Below, in pieces: positions 1-8,543 of a DNA stretch of 60,283 bases. Under the pieces are notes generated by a model. The model was not told the DNA's origin and ran no database searches. It saw nothing but the letters and a program-made list of their open reading frames with translations. The DNA lies in assembly GCF_014651115.1 (NCBI RefSeq), contig NZ_BMWG01000026.1, positions 46,204-106,486 of the forward strand, in the 5' to 3' direction. Numbering within the stretch: position 1 is the stretch's first letter; every line of letters starts with the position of its first letter. The DNA is from Streptomyces inusitatus. Lineage in GTDB: Bacteria; Actinomycetota; Actinomycetes; Streptomycetales; Streptomycetaceae. Both the position numbers and the translations under genes were made by a program.

Positions 1-44
1 CGGCCCGCCGCCCTCCCGCCCGCCGGGCGAGGGGCGGCGGGCCG
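1..44 (-). terminator. Terminator of the branched-chain acyl-CoA operon
   Basis: A perfect 13-bp inverted repeat (bases 1-13 pair with 32-44, arms CGGCCCGCCGCCC / GGGCGGCGGGCCG) lies just past the acdH stop codon on the minus strand. It is very GC-rich and has no strong U tract, as is common for Streptomyces terminators. It may act in both directions, but the gene to its left is outside the window. Confidence 0.6.
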
Positions 45-55
45 TCCCGCGGCTG

Positions 56-1222
56 TCAGCCCGTGAGCCCCAACTCCCGGGCGATCAGCATTCTCTGGAC
101 CTCGCTCGTGCCCTCCCCGATCTCCAGGATCTTGGAGTCGCGCCACATCCGCGCCACCGGGTACTCGTTCATGAAGCCGTATCCGCCGTGGATCTGGGTG
201 GCCTCCCTGGCGTTGTCCACCGCGACTGTCGAGGAGTAGAGCTTGGCGACCGCCGCCTCCTTCTTGAAGGGCTCGCCCCGCACCAGCCGGGAGGCCGCGT
301 CCCGCCAGCCGACCCGGGCCATGTGCGCGCGGGTCTCCATGTCGGCGATCTTGAACTGGATGGCCTGGTTCTGGCCGATCGGCCGGCCGAAGGCGTACCG
401 CTCCCTGGCGTACTTCAGGGACTCGTCCACACACCCCTGGGCCAGGCCCGTCGCCAGCGCGGAGATGGCGATGCGGCCCTCGTCCAGGATGCGCAGGAAC
501 TGGGCGTACCCCCGGCCCTCCGCGCCCACCAGATTGGCCAGCGGCACCCGTACCCCGTCGAAGGACAGCTCGCGGGTGTCGGAGGCGTTCCAGCCGACCT
601 TGGAGTAGGCGGGGGCGACGGTGAGGCCGGGGGTGCCGGAGGGGACGATGACCGAGGAGATCAGCGGTTTGCCGTCGGGGGTGCGGCCGGTGACGGCGGT
701 GACGGTCACCAGGGCGGTGATGTCGGTGCCCGCGTTGGTGATGAAGCTCTTGGAGCCGTTGATCACCCACTCGCCGGCGGCCTCGTCCCGTACGGCGGTG
801 GTCCTGATGCCGCCCGCGTCGGAGCCCGCCCCCGGCTCGGTCAGCCCGAACGCGCCGAGCGTCTCGCCGGAGCAGAGCCGGGGCAGCCACCGCCGCTTCT
901 GCTCCTCGGTGCCGAAGCGGAAGATCGGCATCGCGCCCAGCGAGACCGCGGCCTCCAGGGTGATCGCCACCGATGAGTCGACGCGCGCCAGCTCCTCCAG
1001 CGCGATGCCGAGCGCCAGATAGTCCCCGCCCATCCCGCCGTACTCCTCGGGGAAGGGCAGCCCGAACAGCCCCATCCGGCCCATCTCGGCGACGATCTCG
1101 TAGGGGAACTCATGGCGCTCGTAGAACGCGCCGATCTTCGGCGCGATCACCTCGTGGGCGAACGCCTCGACGGTGCGCCGGAGTTCTTCGTGTTCCACGG
1201 TGAGCCGGTGGTCCAGGGACAT
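56..1222 (-). CDS. acdH: Acyl-CoA dehydrogenase, branched-chain/short-chain type
   Basis: A 388-residue FAD enzyme that oxidises short or branched acyl-CoAs to enoyl-CoAs and passes electrons to ETF. Visible signatures are the GLTEPGAGSDA flavin/substrate loop, the C-terminal QIHGGYGFMNEYP block and GEGTSEVQ. Glu370 in GEGTSE stands where MCAD/SCAD-type enzymes carry the catalytic base. Isovaleryl-CoA dehydrogenases have Ala there, so a broader short/branched-chain specificity is inferred. The ATG at 1222 has AAGGAG about 8 nt upstream and lies 5 nt after hmgL, so it is the last gene of the accD1-accA1-hmgL operon. In Streptomyces the acdH gene at this place is known to take part in Val/Ile/Leu catabolism. 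Confidence 0.93.
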   Translation of the reverse strand: MSLDHRLTVEHEELRRTVEAFAHEVIAPKIGAFYERHEFPYEIVAEMGRMGLFGLPFPEEYGGMGGDYLALGIALEELARVDSSVAITLEAAVSLGAMPIFRFGTEEQKRRWLPRLCSGETLGAFGLTEPGAGSDAGGIRTTAVRDEAAGEWVINGSKSFITNAGTDITALVTVTAVTGRTPDGKPLISSVIVPSGTPGLTVAPAYSKVGWNASDTRELSFDGVRVPLANLVGAEGRGYAQFLRILDEGRIAISALATGLAQGCVDESLKYARERYAFGRPIGQNQAIQFKIADMETRAHMARVGWRDAASRLVRGEPFKKEAAVAKLYSSTVAVDNAREATQIHGGYGFMNEYPVARMWRDSKILEIGEGTSEVQRMLIARELGLTG

Positions 1223-1227
1223 GGGGG

Positions 1228-2166
1228 TCACTCCTTGTGGGAGAGCGCGCGGACGGTACGGGAGGGGCTGGGGCGGCCCAGCCGCCCGGCGAGCCATACG
1301 CTGGTCGCGATGAGGCCGCCGAGGTCGACGCCGGTCTCGATGCCGAGCCCGTCGAGCATCCACACGAGGTCTTCGGTGGCGAGGTTTCCGGTGGCGCTCC
1401 TGGCGTACGGACAGCCGCCCAGGCCGCCCGCCGAGGCGTCCACGGTGGTGACGCCGCACTCCAGCGCTGCGAGGGTGTTGGCCAGGGCCTGGCCGTAGGT
1501 GTCGTGGAAGTGCACCCCGAGCGCGGAGAGCGGCACGCCCGCCCCGGTCACCCCGGTGAGCAGGGCGCGCACCTGGCCGGGGGTGCCGGTGCCGATGGTG
1601 TCGCCGAGGGAGAGTTCGTCGCAGCCCAGTCCGTACAGCCGCCGGGCGGCCTCGACGGCCTGGTCGACGGGGACCGGGCCCTCCCAGGGGTCGCCGAAGC
1701 ACATGGAGAGATAGCCGCGCACATGGACGCCCTCGGCGCGGGCGCGGGAGACGACCGGCGCGAACATGGCGAGCGACTCGTCGACCGTGCGGTTGAGGTT
1801 CCTCTTCGCGAAGGTCTCGGTGGCGGAGCCGAAGACGGCGATCCGGCGGGCCCCGAGGGCCAGGGCGCGCTCCAGCCCCTTCTCATTGGGCACGAGGACG
1901 GGCAGCGCGGTGTCCGTCAGACCGGCGAGCCGCGGGAAGAGGTCCTCGGCGTCGGCGAGCTGGGGCACCCAGCGGGGGTGGACGAAGCTGGTGGCCTCGA
2001 CGGTCCTCAGTCCGGCGGCGGCCAGCCGGTGGATGAACTCGGCCTTGACCCCGGTGGGGACGACCGTCTTCTCGTTCTGGAGGCCGTCGCGGGGGCCGAC
2101 CTCATGGATCCGGACCCGGGCCGGGAGATTCGGCGCGGGCACCCGCATGGGCAGTCCGTCAGTCAC
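1228..2166 (-). CDS. hmgL: Hydroxymethylglutaryl-CoA lyase
   Basis: A 312-residue TIM-barrel lyase that cleaves HMG-CoA to acetyl-CoA and acetoacetate, the last step of leucine breakdown. It opens with RIHEVGPRDGLQNE, the metal- and substrate-binding start of the HMGL-like family, and carries GGLGGCPYA, the active-site cysteine loop. The GTG at 2166 is chosen because AGGAGGAG lies about 8 nt upstream and the frame overlaps the accA1 stop by 8 bp, which suggests translational coupling. An ATG at 2148 is the alternative. It is third in the operon. Confidence 0.93.
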   Translation of the reverse strand: MTDGLPMRVPAPNLPARVRIHEVGPRDGLQNEKTVVPTGVKAEFIHRLAAAGLRTVEATSFVHPRWVPQLADAEDLFPRLAGLTDTALPVLVPNEKGLERALALGARRIAVFGSATETFAKRNLNRTVDESLAMFAPVVSRARAEGVHVRGYLSMCFGDPWEGPVPVDQAVEAARRLYGLGCDELSLGDTIGTGTPGQVRALLTGVTGAGVPLSALGVHFHDTYGQALANTLAALECGVTTVDASAGGLGGCPYARSATGNLATEDLVWMLDGLGIETGVDLGGLIATSVWLAGRLGRPSPSRTVRALSHKE

Positions 2167-4138
2167 GGCGGGCCTCCTCCTGTGGGGCGGCGGGGGTGAC
2201 CACCGCGAGCACCTGGTCCATGGCGACGGTGGCCCCGGGGGCCACATCTAGCTCGGTGACGGTCCCGGCGTGCGGCGCGGAGATGACGTGCTCCATCTTC
2301 ATCGCCTCCACGACCAGCAGACTCTGCCCGGCCGCCACCTCGTCCCCGACGGCCGCCTTGACCACGGTCACGGTCCCCGGCATGGGCGCGGCCAGGGTGT
2401 CGGCCCCCGGGCGCGCCCCGCCGCCGAGGGAGGCGGCGACCGGGTCGTGGTCGCGCACCCGCCAGGCGTCGCCGTCCCGGCCGAGCCAGTCGCCCGCGCG
2501 GTGGAAGGAGTGGGTGAGGCCGTCCACGGTGACGGTGACCGTGTCCGGGGTGATCTCGAACAGGGCGGGGGCCCGGTGAGTGACGGGAGCCGAACCCGCG
2601 ATCTCCAGCGGGAAGGCGGGCGGGGCCGGTTCGCCGCCGAGCCGCCAGCCGCCGGAGGCGGAGAAGGGGTCGCTCCAGCCGCTCGCGTCCGGCACGGGGG
2701 CCAGCGCCGCCTGCCGGACGGCCGCCGCCGCCGCGTAGACCTCCTCCGGCACCCCGTCCGGGGTCAGCCCGGCGGCCTCGCGCTCCACCAGGCCGGTGTC
2801 CAGGCGTCCGGCGACGACCTCGGGGTGGGCCAGCAGTCTGCGCAGAAAGCCCGCGTTGGTGGGGACGCCGAGGGTGACCGTCTCGGCGAGGGCCGCGCGC
2901 AGCAGCCGCAGCGCGGTGGGCCGGTCCGGGCCGTGGGCGATGACCTTGGCGAGCATGGGGTCGTAGCGGCTGGAGACCTCGGTCCCCTCGCCGAGACCGG
3001 AGTCGGTGCGCACCCCGGGGCCGTTCGGCTCGCGCAGCGCCAGCACCCGCCCGCCGGAGGGGAGGAAGCCCCTGGCGGGGTCCTCCGCGCAGATCCGGGC
3101 CTCCACGGCGTGGCCGCTGAAGCCGATGTCCCGCTGGGCGAAGGGCAGCCGCTCGCCCGCCGCCGTCCGCAGCTGCCACTCCACCAGGTCCAGGCCGCGC
3201 CGCCCGGCGATCGACACGGTCAGCTCGGTGACCGGGTGCTCGACCTGGAGGCGGGTGTTCATCTCCATGAAGCAGTACGCGGAGGGGTCGCCGCCGGGGA
3301 CGATGAACTCGACCGTCCCCGCGCCGGTGTAGCCGCAGGAGCGGGCGGCGCGCACCGCCGCCTCGCCCATCGCGGCGCGGGTGGCCTCGTCCAGCAGGAC
3401 GGAGGGGGCCTCCTCGACGACCTTCTGGTGTCTGCGCTGGAGGGAGCACTCGCGCTCGCCGAGGTGGACCACCTGGCCGTGGGCGTCGGCGAGCACCTGG
3501 ATCTCGATGTGCCGGGGGCTCTCGATCCACCGCTCCACCAGCAGGGTGTCGTCGCCGAAGGAGGCGAGGGCCTCGCGCCGGGCGGTCGCGATCTCCTCCG
3601 CGAGCGCGGACTCGGCGCGGATCAGCCGCATGCCCTTGCCGCCGCCGCCCGCGGACGGCTTGAGCAGCACCGGCATGCCGATCTCCCGGGCGGCGGCGGC
3701 CAGCTCGGCGTCGCTCAGCCCGGAGCCGGTGGAGCCGGGCACCACGGGCACCCCGGCGGCCCGGACGGTCTCCTTGGCGCGGATCTTGTCGCCCATGAGG
3801 GAGATCGCCTCGGCGGGCGGGCCGATGAAGACCAGGCCGGCCGCCTCGCAGGCCCGGGCGAACTCCGCGTTCTCCGCGAGGAAGCCGTAGCCGGGGTGGA
3901 CCGCCCGCGCCCCGGTCCTGGCGGCGGCGTCCAGCAGCCGCCGGATGGAGAGATAGCTCTCGGCGGCGGCGGGCGGGCCGATCCGGACCGCCGTGTCCGC
4001 CTCGCGTACGTGCCGGGCCCCGGCGTCCGCGTCGGAGAAGACGGCGACCGAGCGCACCCCCATCGTCCGCAGGGTGCGGATCACCCGGACGGCGATCTCG
4101 CCCCGGTTCGCCACAAGGACGGTGTCGAACATCGTCAT
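2159..4138 (-). CDS. accA1: Acyl-CoA (methylcrotonyl/propionyl-type) carboxylase, biotin carboxylase-BCCP alpha subunit
   Basis: A 659-residue fusion. The biotin-carboxylase domain starts with TVLVANRGEIAVRVIRT (about residues 4-450), with an ATP-grasp GGGGKGM loop and EMNTRLQVEHPVTE. A linker follows, then a C-terminal biotinyl domain with the AMKM motif and biotin-accepting Lys614. The length and domain order match alpha subunits of 3-methylcrotonyl-CoA carboxylase. Next to accD1 and hmgL it most likely carboxylates 3-methylcrotonyl-CoA from leucine, although Streptomyces acyl-CoA carboxylases can be promiscuous. The start lies directly after three 10-bp repeats that carry GAGAGG Shine-Dalgarno-like cores. 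Confidence 0.92.
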   Translation of the reverse strand: MTMFDTVLVANRGEIAVRVIRTLRTMGVRSVAVFSDADAGARHVREADTAVRIGPPAAAESYLSIRRLLDAAARTGARAVHPGYGFLAENAEFARACEAAGLVFIGPPAEAISLMGDKIRAKETVRAAGVPVVPGSTGSGLSDAELAAAAREIGMPVLLKPSAGGGGKGMRLIRAESALAEEIATARREALASFGDDTLLVERWIESPRHIEIQVLADAHGQVVHLGERECSLQRRHQKVVEEAPSVLLDEATRAAMGEAAVRAARSCGYTGAGTVEFIVPGGDPSAYCFMEMNTRLQVEHPVTELTVSIAGRRGLDLVEWQLRTAAGERLPFAQRDIGFSGHAVEARICAEDPARGFLPSGGRVLALREPNGPGVRTDSGLGEGTEVSSRYDPMLAKVIAHGPDRPTALRLLRAALAETVTLGVPTNAGFLRRLLAHPEVVAGRLDTGLVEREAAGLTPDGVPEEVYAAAAAVRQAALAPVPDASGWSDPFSASGGWRLGGEPAPPAFPLEIAGSAPVTHRAPALFEITPDTVTVTVDGLTHSFHRAGDWLGRDGDAWRVRDHDPVAASLGGGARPGADTLAAPMPGTVTVVKAAVGDEVAAGQSLLVVEAMKMEHVISAPHAGTVTELDVAPGATVAMDQVLAVVTPAAPQEEARRD

Positions 4139-4140
4139 CC

Positions 4141-4170
4141 CTCTCGATCCCTCTCGATCCCTCTCGATCC
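4141..4170 (-). repeat. Three tandem 10-bp repeats between accD1 and accA1
   Basis: Three exact copies of CTCTCGATCC (GGATCGAGAG on the coding strand) fill almost the whole gap between the accD1 stop and the accA1 ATG. Each copy joins the next to make GAGAGGG, so the accA1 start is preceded by a ladder of Shine-Dalgarno-like cores spaced 10 nt apart. The nearest core sits right against the ATG and the next about 10 nt upstream. Confidence 0.9.
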
Positions 4171-4171
4171 C

Positions 4172-5788
4172 TCACATCCGGAAGACGCCGAAGCCGGGTT
4201 CGCCCAGCGGGGCGTTGGCGCAGGCCGTCAGGGCCAGACCCAGCACCTGACGGGTTTCCAGCGGATCGATCACCCCGTCGTCCCAGAGCCGGGCGGTGGC
4301 GTAGTAGGCGCTGCCCTGGCTCTCGTACTGGGCGCGGATCGGGTCCTTGAACGCCTCCTCGTCGGCCGCCGGCCACTCTTCGCCGCGCGCCTCGAACTGG
4401 TCGCGCTTGACGGTGGCGAGGACGGACGCGGCCTGCTCGCCGCCCATGACCGAGATCTTGGCGTTGGGCCACATCCACAGAAAGCGGGGGGAGTAGGCGC
4501 GGCCGCACATCGAGTAGTTCCCCGCGCCGTAGGAGCCGCCGACGACGACCGTCAGCTTGGGCACCCGGGCGCAGGCCACGGCGGTGACCATCTTCGCGCC
4601 GTGCTTGGCGATGCCGCCCGCCTCGTAGTCCCTGCCGACCATGAAGCCGGAGATGTTCTGGAGGAAGAGCAGGGGGATGCCGCGCTGGTCGCACAGCTCG
4701 ATGAAGTGCGCGCCCTTCTGGGCGGACTCGGAGAACAGGATGCCGTTGTTGGCGACGATCCCGACCGGGTGGCCGTGGATCCGGGCGAAGCCGGTGACCA
4801 GGGTCTGCCCGAACTCGGCCTTGAACTCGGCGAACCGGGACCCGTCGGTGATCCGGGCGATCACCTCCCGGACGTCGTAGGGCGTACGGGGGTCCACCGG
4901 CACCGCGCCGTACAGCCCGGCGGGGTCGGCGGCGGGCTCCTCGACGGGCTCGACCGTCCAGGGCAGCGGGCCGCGCGCGGGGAGGGTGGCCACGATGTTC
5001 CGTACGATCCGCAGCGCGTGGGCGTCGTTCTCGGCGAGGTGGTCGGTGACGCCGGAGACCCGGGAGTGGACCTCGCCGCCGCCCAGCTCCTCGGCGGTGA
5101 CGACCTCGCCGGTCGCGGCCTTCACCAGGGGCGGGCCGCCGAGGAAGATCGTGCCCTGGTTCCGCACGATCACCGCCTCGTCGCTCATCGCCGGGACATA
5201 GGCGCCGCCCGCCGTGCAGGAGCCGAGGACGGCGGCGATCTGCGGGACACGGGCCCCGGAGAGCCGGGCCTGGTTGTAGAAGATCCGGCCGAAGTGGTCG
5301 CGGTCGGGGAAGACGTCGTCCTGCATCGGCAGGAAGGCGCCGCCGGAGTCGACGAGATAGACGCAGGGCAGCCGGTTCTCCAGCGCGATCTCCTGGGCGC
5401 GCAGATGCTTCTTGACCGTCATCGGGTAGTAGGTGCCGCCCTTGACGGTGGCGTCATTGGCGACGATCACGGTCTCGCGCCCGCTGACCCGGCCGATCCC
5501 GGCGATCACACCGGCGGCCGGGGCCTGGTCCTCGTACATCCCGTGGGCGGCGAGGGGGGCCAGCTCCAGAAAGGGCGAGCCGGGGTCCAGCAGGGTGTCC
5601 ACCCTCTCGCGCGGGAGGAGCTTGCCGCGCGCGGTGTGCCGGGCGCGGGCCTTCTCGCCGCCGCCGAGTCTGGCCCGCGCGAGCTTGCCGCGCAGGGTCT
5701 CGGCCAGCTCGCGGTGGGCCGCCTCATTGGCCTGCCAGGCGGCCGAGGCGGGGTCTGCCGCGCCGGTGAGCACGGGTGCCTGCTGCAT
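4172..5788 (-). CDS. accD1: Acyl-CoA carboxylase carboxyltransferase (beta) subunit
   Basis: A 538-residue carboxyltransferase with two crotonase-like lobes. The N-lobe has YLVDSGGAFLPMQDDVFPDRDHFGRIF and GSCTAGGAYVPAMSDE. The C-lobe has GIVANNGILFSESAQKGAHFIELC and SYGAGNYSMCGRAYSPRFLW. These match methylcrotonyl-CoA carboxylase beta subunits, with FMVGRDYEAGGIAKHGAKM as a further signature. It transfers carboxyl from biotin of AccA1 to the acyl-CoA. The ATG at 5788 has AGGAG 7 nt upstream. It is the first gene of the operon and is divergent from the TetR gene, with two operators between them. Confidence 0.93.
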   Translation of the reverse strand: MQQAPVLTGAADPASAAWQANEAAHRELAETLRGKLARARLGGGEKARARHTARGKLLPRERVDTLLDPGSPFLELAPLAAHGMYEDQAPAAGVIAGIGRVSGRETVIVANDATVKGGTYYPMTVKKHLRAQEIALENRLPCVYLVDSGGAFLPMQDDVFPDRDHFGRIFYNQARLSGARVPQIAAVLGSCTAGGAYVPAMSDEAVIVRNQGTIFLGGPPLVKAATGEVVTAEELGGGEVHSRVSGVTDHLAENDAHALRIVRNIVATLPARGPLPWTVEPVEEPAADPAGLYGAVPVDPRTPYDVREVIARITDGSRFAEFKAEFGQTLVTGFARIHGHPVGIVANNGILFSESAQKGAHFIELCDQRGIPLLFLQNISGFMVGRDYEAGGIAKHGAKMVTAVACARVPKLTVVVGGSYGAGNYSMCGRAYSPRFLWMWPNAKISVMGGEQAASVLATVKRDQFEARGEEWPAADEEAFKDPIRAQYESQGSAYYATARLWDDGVIDPLETRQVLGLALTACANAPLGEPGFGVFRM

Positions 5789-5800
5789 CGCGTCACTCCT

Positions 5801-5816
5801 GTTAATGAGCGTTAAC
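5801..5816. promoter_or_regulatory. AccR-type operator 1
   Basis: GTTAATGAGCGTTAAC fits GTTAA-N6-TTAAC exactly. This is the palindrome I recall for the TetR repressor AccR of S. avermitilis at the accD1A1-hmgL-fadE4 operon. It lies 13 bp upstream of the accD1 start codon. Confidence 0.8.
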
Positions 5817-5828
5817 GAATGCCTTCAG

Positions 5829-5844
5829 GTTAACGAGCGCTAAC
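5829..5844. promoter_or_regulatory. AccR-type operator 2
   Basis: GTTAACGAGCGCTAAC is a second copy with one mismatch (CTAAC for TTAAC), 28 bp centre to centre from the first. A -10-like TAGAAT at 5854-5859, 8 nt before the regulator ATG at 5868, suggests a leaderless regulator transcript that this site would block. Confidence 0.75.
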
Positions 5845-5867
5845 AGGCTTGTCTAGAATCGGATTCC

Positions 5868-6464
5868 ATGAGCACCAGGACGGATGCGCCCACCCGCCGG
5901 GAGCAGATCCTCAGGGAGGCGGCCCGGCTCTTCGCCGAGCGCGGTTTCCACGGCGTCGGCGTCGATGAGATAGGGGCCGCCGTCGGCATCAGCGGCCCGG
6001 GCCTCTACCGCCACTTCGCGGGCAAGGACGCCATGCTCGCGGAGCTGCTGGTGGGGATCAGCGAGCGGCTGCTGAGCGGCGGACGGCTGCGGGCGCGGGA
6101 GTCGGCCTCGGACCCCGGGGCGCTGCTCGCCGCGCTGATCGACGGCCATATCGACTTCGCCCTCGACGACCGCCCCCTGATCACCCTCCACGACCGCGAG
6201 CTGGACCGGCTGCGGGACGCCGACCGCAAACTGGTGCGCCAGCTCCAGCGCCAGTACGCCGAGCTGTGGGTCACCGCCGTGCGCTCGCTGTACCCCGAGG
6301 TCCCGGAGGCCGAGGCCAGAGCGGCCGTCCACGCCGTCTTCGGGCTGCTGAACTCCACCCCCCACCTCGGCTCCCGCGAGGGCGGCCCGCCCACCCGCGC
6401 GGCGATGGAATCACTGCTCCGCAGGCTCGCCCACGGAGCCTTCGACTCCCTGGCCCGCCCCTGA
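5868..6464 (+). CDS. accR: TetR-family repressor of the accD1 operon
   Basis: A 198-residue TetR regulator. The N-terminal helix-turn-helix spans about residues 10-58 (REQILREAARLFAERGF, then EIGAAVGISGPGLYRHFAGKD). The rest is a helical ligand-binding domain. It is divergent from accD1 over an 79-bp gap with two GTTAA-N6-(T/C)TAAC palindromes. By orthology of place and operator it should sense short-chain acyl-CoAs and repress both itself and the carboxylase operon. No Shine-Dalgarno precedes the ATG, and TAGAAT ends 8 nt upstream, so the message is probably leaderless. Confidence 0.88.
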   Translation: MSTRTDAPTRREQILREAARLFAERGFHGVGVDEIGAAVGISGPGLYRHFAGKDAMLAELLVGISERLLSGGRLRARESASDPGALLAALIDGHIDFALDDRPLITLHDRELDRLRDADRKLVRQLQRQYAELWVTAVRSLYPEVPEAEARAAVHAVFGLLNSTPHLGSREGGPPTRAAMESLLRRLAHGAFDSLARP

Positions 6465-6559
6465 GCCTCCCCCCGGCCGCCCCCTGAGCCTCCCCGGCCG
6501 CCCCCGAGCGCCCGAAGCCCGCCCCGCGCCCCCGGGGCGGCGGCGGCACAATGGTGCCC

Positions 6560-7339
6560 ATGCCGATACCGAGCCGTGCCGCCCTCGTCGACCACCTCGT
6601 CCGCACACGTATCGCCGGGAACGTCGCCACCCCCCGCGACAACAACCTCTCCCACTACCGCAAGCTCGCCAACGGCGACCGCCACTACTGGCTGGGCCTG
6701 GAGCTGGGCGACCGCTGGACCGATGAGCAGGACGTCCTGGCGGTGATGGCCGAGCGGTGCGGAGTCATCGACGACCCCGGCCACCGCGCGGGCCAGGACA
6801 CCATCGACCCCGAGCTGACGGTCGACGCCCTGGAGCGGCTCGCCGCCCGGCTGCGCAAGGCCGCCGCCGGGCGGGAGCGGGTGCTCTTCGCCACCGGGCA
6901 CCCCGGCGGACTGCTCGACGTCCACCGGCGGACCGCCGACGCGCTGCGCGCCGCCGGCTGCGAGATCGTCCGCATCCCCGGCGGACTGATGGCCGACGAG
7001 GGAATGGTCTTCCAGTTCGCCTCCGTCGCCGTCCTGGAGCGCGGCGCGACCCTCTGGCACACCCACTCCCCGGCCCCGATGGCCGCCATCCTCGACGGCC
7101 TGGAGCGCGAGGGCAGACCCCAGCCCGATCTGGTGGTCGCCGACCACGGCTGGGCCGGCTGCGCCGGTCAGCGCGGGCTGGACGCCGTGGGGTACGCGGA
7201 CTCCAACGACCCGGCGCTCTTCATCGGCGAGGCGGAGGGCACCCTCCAGGTGACCGTCCCGCTGGACGACCATGTCACCGACCCCCGGTTCTACGACCCG
7301 ATGACCGACTATCTGCTGGACGCCGCCGGTCTGCTCTGA
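6560..7339 (+). CDS. Phosphatase-like protein of unknown substrate
   Basis: A 259-residue soluble protein of a family common in Streptomyces and usually labelled phosphatase. No signal peptide or membrane segment is visible. Notable segments are NLSHYRKLANGDRHYWLGLE, FATGHPGGLLDVH, LWHTHSPAPM and VVADHGWAGCAGQRGLDAVGYADSNDPAL. The His/Asp-rich GHPGG, HTHSP and ADHGW motifs would suit a metal-dependent hydrolase, which is an inference. The start at 6560 is preferred over 6551 because CACAAT at 6547-6552 looks like a -10 box 7 nt before it (leaderless). Confidence 0.7.
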   Translation: MPIPSRAALVDHLVRTRIAGNVATPRDNNLSHYRKLANGDRHYWLGLELGDRWTDEQDVLAVMAERCGVIDDPGHRAGQDTIDPELTVDALERLAARLRKAAAGRERVLFATGHPGGLLDVHRRTADALRAAGCEIVRIPGGLMADEGMVFQFASVAVLERGATLWHTHSPAPMAAILDGLEREGRPQPDLVVADHGWAGCAGQRGLDAVGYADSNDPALFIGEAEGTLQVTVPLDDHVTDPRFYDPMTDYLLDAAGLL

Positions 7340-7538
7340 CCCGGGCTTTGGCCTCCGGGCTTCGGGCTCCGGCCCCAGGGCGCCGGCCGGGCTCCCGCCC
7401 AGGAGCCCCGGGCCTCGGTCAGGCACCCGCGCCGGGTTCCGGCCGGCTGGTCCGGGGCCGGTCGCCCGGACCGGCCGACGGGCCCCGAGCCGGGCCGCGC
7501 CGCCCCGGGCGTCGGCCAACCCGCCCGCCGCCGACGGC
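7340..7538. terminator. Convergent intergenic region with a hairpin
   Basis: This is 199 bp of very GC-rich DNA between two convergent genes, with no credible gene. An 8-bp stem (GGCCGGTC 7456-7463, GACCGGCC 7469-7476, loop GCCCG) is the clearest terminator candidate. The rest shows nothing. Confidence 0.4.
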
Positions 7539-8501
7539 TCAGCGGTCCGGCTCCCGCTCAGGCCCCAGCCCCGGCGTGGGGTCCAGATACACCCGGCGGA
7601 TCGCCGGGAAGCGCTCCCGGAGCTGCTCCTCCGCCTCCTCGCACGCCCACTCCACCTGCCGGGCGCTGGACGCGTCCCGGAAGTCGACCTTCGCGGCGAT
7701 CAGGATCTCCCGGGGCCCCTGGATCAGTGTGGTCAGCTCCAGCACCGCCACGATGTGCGGCACCGAGAGGATCTCCTCGCGCACCTCGTCCCGCATCCGG
7801 GGCGGCAGCGGCCTGCCGATCAGCAGCCGGGCGTTGCTGCGGCCCAGCACCCAGGCCACGTACACCAGCACCAGCCCGATCAGGATCGAGGCGACGCCGT
7901 CGTACACCCCCGAGCCGGTGAGCTGCCCGCCCAGCAGCCCGCCCGCCGCCAGCAGCAGCCCCGCCAGCGCCGCCGTGTCCTCCAGCACCACCGCCTTCAC
8001 CGCCGTGTCCGGGGTGAGCCGCAGATAGCGGCCCACCGGCGCGCCGAGCAGCGCCGCCTCTGCCCGCGCCTGCCGGACGCCAGTGCGCAGCGAGTACCCC
8101 TCCAGGGCGAAGGCGACGGCGAGCACCAGGTACGAGACCAGCGGATCGCCCGGCTCCTCGCCGTGGGTGAGGGTGTGGATCCCGTCGTACACGGCGAAGA
8201 CCGCGCCGCCGACGAAGGTCGCGACCGACGCCAGGAGCGCCCAGATGTACCGCTCGGGGCCGTGGCCGAGGGGATGATCCTCGTCGGCGGGCCGCTCGCC
8301 GCGCCTGATCGCGGTGAGCAGCATCAGTTCGGTGACGGTGTCGGCGACGGAGTGGGCGGCCTCCGAGAGCATCGCGCTGGAGCCGCTGACGACGCCCGCG
8401 ACGGCCTTCGCCACCGCGATGCCGAGATTGGCCAGACCGGCGATGACCACCGTGGAGGCGCTCTCGGCGGGCGGCTTGGGCGTGATGTCCGTTTCACTCA
8501 T
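7539..8501 (-). CDS. Cation diffusion facilitator (CDF) metal exporter
   Basis: A 320-residue inner-membrane protein with about six TM segments followed by a cytosolic ferredoxin-like domain. The CDF metal sites are visible: SEAAHSVADT (His/Asp pair in TM2) and LEDTAAL (Glu/Asp in TM5). The region after TM6 (from about residue 215, PHIVAVLELTTLIQGPREILIAAKVDF) is the regulatory domain. The DEDHPLGHGPERY loop after TM2 is the family signature. It likely exports Zn, Fe or another divalent cation in exchange for protons. The metal cannot be decided from sequence. It stands alone, convergent with the phosphatase-like gene. Confidence 0.88.
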   Translation of the reverse strand: MSETDITPKPPAESASTVVIAGLANLGIAVAKAVAGVVSGSSAMLSEAAHSVADTVTELMLLTAIRRGERPADEDHPLGHGPERYIWALLASVATFVGGAVFAVYDGIHTLTHGEEPGDPLVSYLVLAVAFALEGYSLRTGVRQARAEAALLGAPVGRYLRLTPDTAVKAVVLEDTAALAGLLLAAGGLLGGQLTGSGVYDGVASILIGLVLVYVAWVLGRSNARLLIGRPLPPRMRDEVREEILSVPHIVAVLELTTLIQGPREILIAAKVDFRDASSARQVEWACEEAEEQLRERFPAIRRVYLDPTPGLGPEREPDR

Positions 8502-8543
8502 GGAGCGGACGGTATGCTCGCCCGCCGCCGCCAGGTCACAGCA

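Noticed and set aside
56..1222. Calling the first gene a strict isovaleryl-CoA dehydrogenase
   Set aside because: The GEGTSE motif keeps the MCAD/SCAD-position Glu, which isovaleryl-CoA dehydrogenases lack.
2270..5815. Long open frame on the plus strand opposite accA1 and accD1
   Set aside because: The translation is compositionally biased with no motifs; the minus strand carries clear carboxylase subunits.
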